Shown: in pieces, positions 22,104-25,422 of the stretch
How positions within the stretch are numbered: the stretch's first letter is position 1
Layout of the letters: each line of letters opens with the position of its first letter
DNA from: an uncultured Eubacteriales bacterium
GTDB lineage: Bacteria; Bacillota; Clostridia; Lachnospirales; Bianqueaceae
Direction: 5' to 3'
DNA length: 25,422 nucleotides
Assembly: GCA_902782895.1 (NCBI GenBank)
Contig: CACZPA010000090.1
Coordinates: 1 to 25,422, forward strand
The notes under the pieces: model-generated
What the model saw: only the letters and a program-made list of their open reading frames with translations
What the model was told of the DNA's origin: nothing
Database searches by the model: none
Made by a program: the position numbers and the translations under genes

Positions 22104-23284
22104 TTACGCCGAATCTGTATTATGCGGAGCTAAAGGATTCATACCTGTTTTATCATATCGCACAGAAGACAAAGGCGTATCTTGCCGCGCATCCGGGAGC
22201 CTATCTGTACAGATTGGGGATTGGCGATGTTACACGGCCGCTGTGCCCCGCGGTGATTCAGGCGCTGCATGAAGCTGTTGATGATCAGGCAGACAGCCAG
22301 CGCTTTCATGGATATATGCCGGAGTGCGGCGCTCCTTTCCTGCGCACGGCTATCGCAGAACATTATCGCGCAAGAGGAACGGATATTCAGGATGACGAGG
22401 TTTTTGTGTCGAGCGGTGCAAGTGATGAACTGGGAGATATTCTGGACCTGTTTGACAGGAGCAGTACCGCTATGGTTATAGAACCGGCATATCCCGCTTA
22501 TGTCGATGCAAATGTAATTGCAGGCCGCAAAATCATACATCTGGAATCCGGCAGAGAGAGTGGATTCCTGCCGGAGCCGCCTGAGGATGATCATGCGGAT
22601 CTGCTCTATATCTGTTCTCCAAACAACCCGACAGGCGCTGCTTTCAACAAAAAGCAGCTTCAGAAGTGGGTCGATTACGCCAATACCAATCAATCCGTGA
22701 TTCTGTTTGACGCGGCGTATGAAGCCTTTATTGAGGATCCGGAGATCCCGCACAGTATCTATGAGCTGAATGGAGCCAAAAACTGTGCGATCGAGATCTG
22801 TTCTCTGTCCAAAACGGCCGGCTTTACCGGTACAAGGTTAGGCTACACGGTCATCCCGCAGAAGCTTATCCGACAGGGCATGAGCTTCCATGATATGTGG
22901 GTGCGAAACCGTACAACAAAAACAAACGGTGTTTCTTATATCATTCAGAAAGGTGGAGCTGCGGTCTTTACACCGGAAGGACAGCGGCAGATTCGGGAGA
23001 ATATTCAGTACTATAAAGAGAACGCGAGAATCCTGATGGATACACTTGACCGCACAGGAACCTGGTATTGCGGAGGCAAGAACGCGCCGTATATCTGGCT
23101 CAAGTGTCCTGATGGCATGGACAGCTGGACCTTCTTTGATAACCTCCTGAATGCCATTCAAGTGGTAGGAACGCCCGGTGAAGGATTCGGAGCCTGCGGT
23201 GAAGGCTATTTTCGCTTCTCAACATTCGGAAGCAGAGAAGATACGCAGGAAGCGGCGCGAAGACTTGAACGGTTCCTTGAATAA
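22100..23284 (+). CDS. dapL: LL-diaminopimelate aminotransferase
   Basis: This 394-residue PLP enzyme of aminotransferase class I/II converts tetrahydrodipicolinate to LL-diaminopimelate in one step with glutamate as amino donor, bypassing the succinylase or acetylase routes. The PLP lysine lies in SLSKTAGFTGTRLGY (about 235-249). GIGDVTRPL near residue 41 and CSPNNPTGA near 174 are characteristic of DapL. The start codon overlaps the dapF stop by 4 bp. It is the last gene of the eight-gene operon and is followed by a strong terminator. DapL draws on the glutamate pool, consistent with the nitrogen theme. Confidence 0.95.
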   Translation: MITPNLYYAELKDSYLFYHIAQKTKAYLAAHPGAYLYRLGIGDVTRPLCPAVIQALHEAVDDQADSQRFHGYMPECGAPFLRTAIAEHYRARGTDIQDDEVFVSSGASDELGDILDLFDRSSTAMVIEPAYPAYVDANVIAGRKIIHLESGRESGFLPEPPEDDHADLLYICSPNNPTGAAFNKKQLQKWVDYANTNQSVILFDAAYEAFIEDPEIPHSIYELNGAKNCAIEICSLSKTAGFTGTRLGYTVIPQKLIRQGMSFHDMWVRNRTTKTNGVSYIIQKGGAAVFTPEGQRQIRENIQYYKENARILMDTLDRTGTWYCGGKNAPYIWLKCPDGMDSWTFFDNLLNAIQVVGTPGEGFGACGEGYFRFSTFGSREDTQEAARRLERFLE

Positions 23285-23347
23285 GCCGGATTACTTTTAA
23301 AGGAATGAACAGGGTCATAGCAGGCTTTCTACTGGCTTGAAATGTAC

Positions 23348-23410
23348 AAAACCTCTTTTGCCGTTAGGGCAGCATATGAGATGCTTTATCCGGCGAAAGA
23401 GGTTTTCTTT
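23348..23410 (+). terminator. strong terminator of the glnN-dapL operon, probably bidirectional
   Basis: A 16-bp stem (23348-23363 with 23391-23406, one G-U pair) encloses a smaller hairpin AGCAT/ATGCT and runs into TTTTCTTT. It lies between the convergent dapL and glycosidase-like genes. On the minus strand the stem ends in TTTT as well, so it may stop both transcripts. Confidence 0.9.
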
Positions 23411-23448
23411 GCATATTATCGGGATGATCGGGCGTGGGAAAGATGGCT

Positions 23449-24537
23449 TTATTCCTGTGTTTTCTCTCCCGAGGACAGGAAGCCGCGGAGCTTCTCGTCG
23501 GAAAAAGGCACCACAATCACTTTGCTGCCGTGCGCATCATCCCCGAGATCGTCTTCTTTCTGAACGTCGATCGCGGCAAATGTCATGGCGCGGATTCGAC
23601 CATCTTCATCAATATATACACTGGGACGTTCAAGTTTGGTCCAATGGTTCACGCAGCCGTTCTGATAGCGGATAAAATCTTCTGTCGGCGTGTAGGCACA
23701 GCCCGGACGGAGGATCCAGTTCAGTCCGTCGCAGGATGTGAGGTAATAAGCGTGCCTCGCGTCGTAATCATTCACGACAATCTGCAGAAGACCTCCGTTT
23801 TCCCAGATAACGCCGTCCTCAAGATAGCGGATTCTGTCCTTCAGCGCAGAGATGGAAGCCCAGACGCACCGCTGTGCACAGCGCCAGTCTCCGGCAAGAG
23901 AATCGGAGAAAAGCACATCACCTCGGCGGTTGATCGCGATATAGCTGCCGTCATTTTTCACGGCGATACTTACATTGGAGAGCGAGATGCCTTCGCCAAA
24001 CCGGAGCTTTCCGCCGTTTCCGTTATCGAGCAGTTTCCAGGGGCCGTCCAGACGCGCTGCAACGTGAAGCGTCCCGTTTGCTTCTTCGCCATGCCGTACG
24101 ACGTCACTGACACAGATGGCATAGCGGATTCCGGTCTTATACAGCGGATCCTGCGGGCTTATAAGAAAGGGGAAAACATTATGTCCCGCGCCTTCGCACC
24201 AGTCAGGCCAGAGCACCTTCTGATCCGTGTAGGGACCGAACAGATTGCTGCTGACCGCGCATACTGCCTGCGATCCGCGCCATCCCGGTCCCAGATCATT
24301 ACCCCAGTGTCCGCCTTTCTGATCCCAGCAACTGGCGAAGAGGTAGTATTTCTTGCTGTCGGGATCTTTCAGAATTTTGCCGTCCCAATAAGAATATTTA
24401 GTCATGGTCCGGTCTTCAAGACCGTTTCCCTGGTCTCTCGGGCCCGTCATCGATGCGCCCCAGCATTCGTCATCGAGCCGTTCTACAATTGGCATGGGTT
24501 CGATGCAGTCCATAAACTGTTTTACCGGAAACTCCAT
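23449..24537 (-). CDS. glycosidase-like beta-propeller protein
   Basis: This is a 362-residue cytosolic protein without a signal peptide. Repeated segments such as YSYWDGKILKDPDSKKYYLF, LFGPYTDQKVL and LDGPWKLL resemble the blades of five-bladed beta-propeller glycoside hydrolases (GH43/GH32-like). In these, an aspartate near the first blade and a later glutamate are catalytic. The exact family, the substrate and the catalytic residues cannot be assigned from sequence reading. It has a GGAGG ribosome binding site, its own promoter, and no sugar transporter beside it. It appears unrelated to the nitrogen operons. Confidence 0.6.
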   Translation of the reverse strand: MEFPVKQFMDCIEPMPIVERLDDECWGASMTGPRDQGNGLEDRTMTKYSYWDGKILKDPDSKKYYLFASCWDQKGGHWGNDLGPGWRGSQAVCAVSSNLFGPYTDQKVLWPDWCEGAGHNVFPFLISPQDPLYKTGIRYAICVSDVVRHGEEANGTLHVAARLDGPWKLLDNGNGGKLRFGEGISLSNVSIAVKNDGSYIAINRRGDVLFSDSLAGDWRCAQRCVWASISALKDRIRYLEDGVIWENGGLLQIVVNDYDARHAYYLTSCDGLNWILRPGCAYTPTEDFIRYQNGCVNHWTKLERPSVYIDEDGRIRAMTFAAIDVQKEDDLGDDAHGSKVIVVPFSDEKLRGFLSSGEKTQE

Positions 24538-24598
24538 ACTGACACCTCCGTGATGGATTAGAATTCAATACTCTGGCAAACTTTTGATCATTAATAAT

Positions 24599-24627
24599 AA
24601 TATACCTAAGATCCTTCTCTCTGTCAA
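24599..24627 (-). promoter_or_regulatory. promoter of the glycosidase-like gene
   Basis: On the minus strand TTGACA (24627-24622), a 17-bp spacer and TATATT (24604-24599). The leader to the ATG at 24537 is about 55 nt and shows no strong hairpin. Confidence 0.75.
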
Positions 24628-24682
24628 GTATCTCAGAAATACCGCCCGATATCGCTCAATTATCGCCCAGACGGATGTGTTA

Positions 24683-24711
24683 TTGTTATCCTCGAAATTG
24701 TATGATATAAT
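24683..24711 (+). promoter_or_regulatory. promoter of the EamA/DMT permease
   Basis: TTGTTA (24683-24688), a 17-bp spacer and consensus TATAAT (24706-24711). The transcript should start near 24718, giving a leader of about 95 nt before the ATG. Confidence 0.75.
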
Positions 24712-24724
24712 AAAACCGATAAAC

Positions 24725-24800
24725 TTGCGATCGACGGAAGCCAGGCAATATATATGCAGTGATCTCCTGTCTCGTGAAACAGATTCCGTCAGATACGCAA
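24725..24800 (+). promoter_or_regulatory. structured 5' leader RNA of the permease gene
   Basis: TTGCG-ATC-GACGGAA (24725-24739) pairs with TTCCGTC-GAT-CGCAA (24784-24800) in 15 bp with two single-A bulges (24791, 24795). Inside is a 44-nt region with a possible CTGT/ACAG hairpin (24767-24782), or as an alternative CAGG/CCTG (24742-24745 with 24766-24769). The stem starts about 7 nt after the likely +1 and ends 4 nt before the ribosome binding site GAGGTG. No T-run follows, so control of translation would be more likely than termination. It matches no riboswitch class that I recognise. Confidence 0.5.
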
Positions 24801-24813
24801 ATTGAGGTGCAGA

Positions 24814-25422
24814 ATGAAGAAAAACGGTACGATATATGTGCTGCTTGCCGCTTTGCTTTTCTCGATCGGCGGACTGTGCATCAAGATGATACCCTGGAGC
24901 GCGATGGCGATAAACGGCGGACGCAATCTGATCGCTGTGCCGGTTCTATTGCTGTATATCAAGCTGACAGGGCATAAGCTCAGGATGAATCGGGCCGTCA
25001 TTTTCGGCGCGGTCTGTATGTGTGCCGTTACGACTTTGTTTACACTGGCCAACAAGCTCACAACCGCGGCGAATACCATCATTTTGCAGTTTACGGCACC
25101 GGTTTTCGCGATGATCATGACATGGTTCCTGCTGCACAAAAAGCCCCAGCGTGTGGATGTGATCACCTGTGCAGTTGTTTTCATCGGCATCATTTTCTTC
25201 TTTATAGACGGTATCAGTGCCGGCAACCAGCTGGGCAATATTCTGGCATTGCTATCGGGAATCGCTTATGCAGGCGTGTTCATGATGAACAGTTTCGAGC
25301 AGTCGGATTCACTGTCTTCGATACTGTACGGGCAGATGCTCAGCGCTGTGATCGGCATCGGATTTGTGTTTAAGGAGACGGATTTCAGTGCTTCGGTCAT
25401 TCTGTGGATGGCAGCGCTTGGT
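24814..25422 (+). CDS. EamA/DMT-family permease (cut by window end)
   Basis: The first 203 residues of a drug/metabolite transporter of the EamA type are present; the gene runs off the window. Seven or so hydrophobic segments follow one another closely with short loops. The EamA pattern is visible in LLAALLFSIGGLCIKMIPWSAMAINGGRN near the start (residues 10-38) and ANTIILQFTAPVFAMI near residue 85. Such proteins have ten membrane segments in two EamA repeats of about 140 residues and export or import small metabolites. The substrate is unknown. The ATG follows GAGGTG and a structured leader. Confidence 0.88.
   Translation, partial: MKKNGTIYVLLAALLFSIGGLCIKMIPWSAMAINGGRNLIAVPVLLLYIKLTGHKLRMNRAVIFGAVCMCAVTTLFTLANKLTTAANTIILQFTAPVFAMIMTWFLLHKKPQRVDVITCAVVFIGIIFFFIDGISAGNQLGNILALLSGIAYAGVFMMNSFEQSDSLSSILYGQMLSAVIGIGFVFKETDFSASVILWMAALG

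Noticed and set aside
22171..22176. AAAGGC inside dapL as a hexaloop site
   Set aside because: It is within coding sequence, the flanks pair poorly, and there is no terminator.

Overview
The window looks like the chromosome of an anaerobic, low-to-mid GC Firmicute of class Clostridia. The signs are a type III glutamine synthetase, a split ferredoxin-linked glutamate synthase, LL-diaminopimelate aminotransferase (DapL), an ANTAR regulator beside nitrogen genes, AGGAGG-type ribosome binding sites, and tRNA genes without encoded CCA ends. Family or genus cannot be fixed from the sequence alone. No insertion sequence, phage gene, CRISPR array or rRNA was seen.

Layout. (1) 3-2170: a MATE transporter (minus) and pyrE (plus) diverge from back-to-back promoters. 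(2) 2251-2790: a strong promoter, five tRNA genes (Leu-TAG, Leu-TAA, Phe-GAA, Gly-TCC, Arg-ACG) and a terminator. (3) 2811-3542: a LytTR response regulator with no phospho-acceptor aspartate. (4) 10817 down to 3801 (minus): a seven-gene ammonium-assimilation operon. It encodes a glutamate synthase split into amidotransferase, FMN/FeS and GXGXG subunits, a four-cluster ferredoxin protein, a FAD/NAD oxidoreductase, a short type I glutamine synthetase and an ANTAR regulator. (5) 10888-23410 (plus): an eight-gene operon of glnN, an Amt-PII fusion, asnB, glmS, purA, pyrG, dapF and dapL, closed by a strong terminator. (6) 23449-24537 (minus): a glycosidase-like protein. (7) 24683 to the window end: an EamA/DMT permease, cut by the window edge, with a structured 5' leader.

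How it works together. The two large operons diverge from a 322-bp control region. One makes glutamate and glutamine. The other imports ammonium, makes glutamine by a second, unrelated synthetase, and feeds enzymes that spend glutamine, aspartate or glutamate: asparagine, glucosamine-6-P, AMP, CTP and meso-DAP synthesis.

The most interesting signal is that both operons begin with the same RNA logic. Each has a near-perfect promoter, then at about +1 a small hairpin with a 6-nt loop AAAGGC (A at position 1, G at 4, as ANTAR proteins recognise). That loop is also the 5' arm of an intrinsic terminator lying before the first gene. The outer stem pairs differ between the two leaders but still pair. 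The ANTAR protein encoded at the end of the glutamate synthase operon is the obvious candidate to bind these loops and release both operons from attenuation. Its receiver lacks the phosphorylatable aspartate, so the input signal is probably not phosphorylation. This regulatory link is inference; the structures themselves are read from the sequence.
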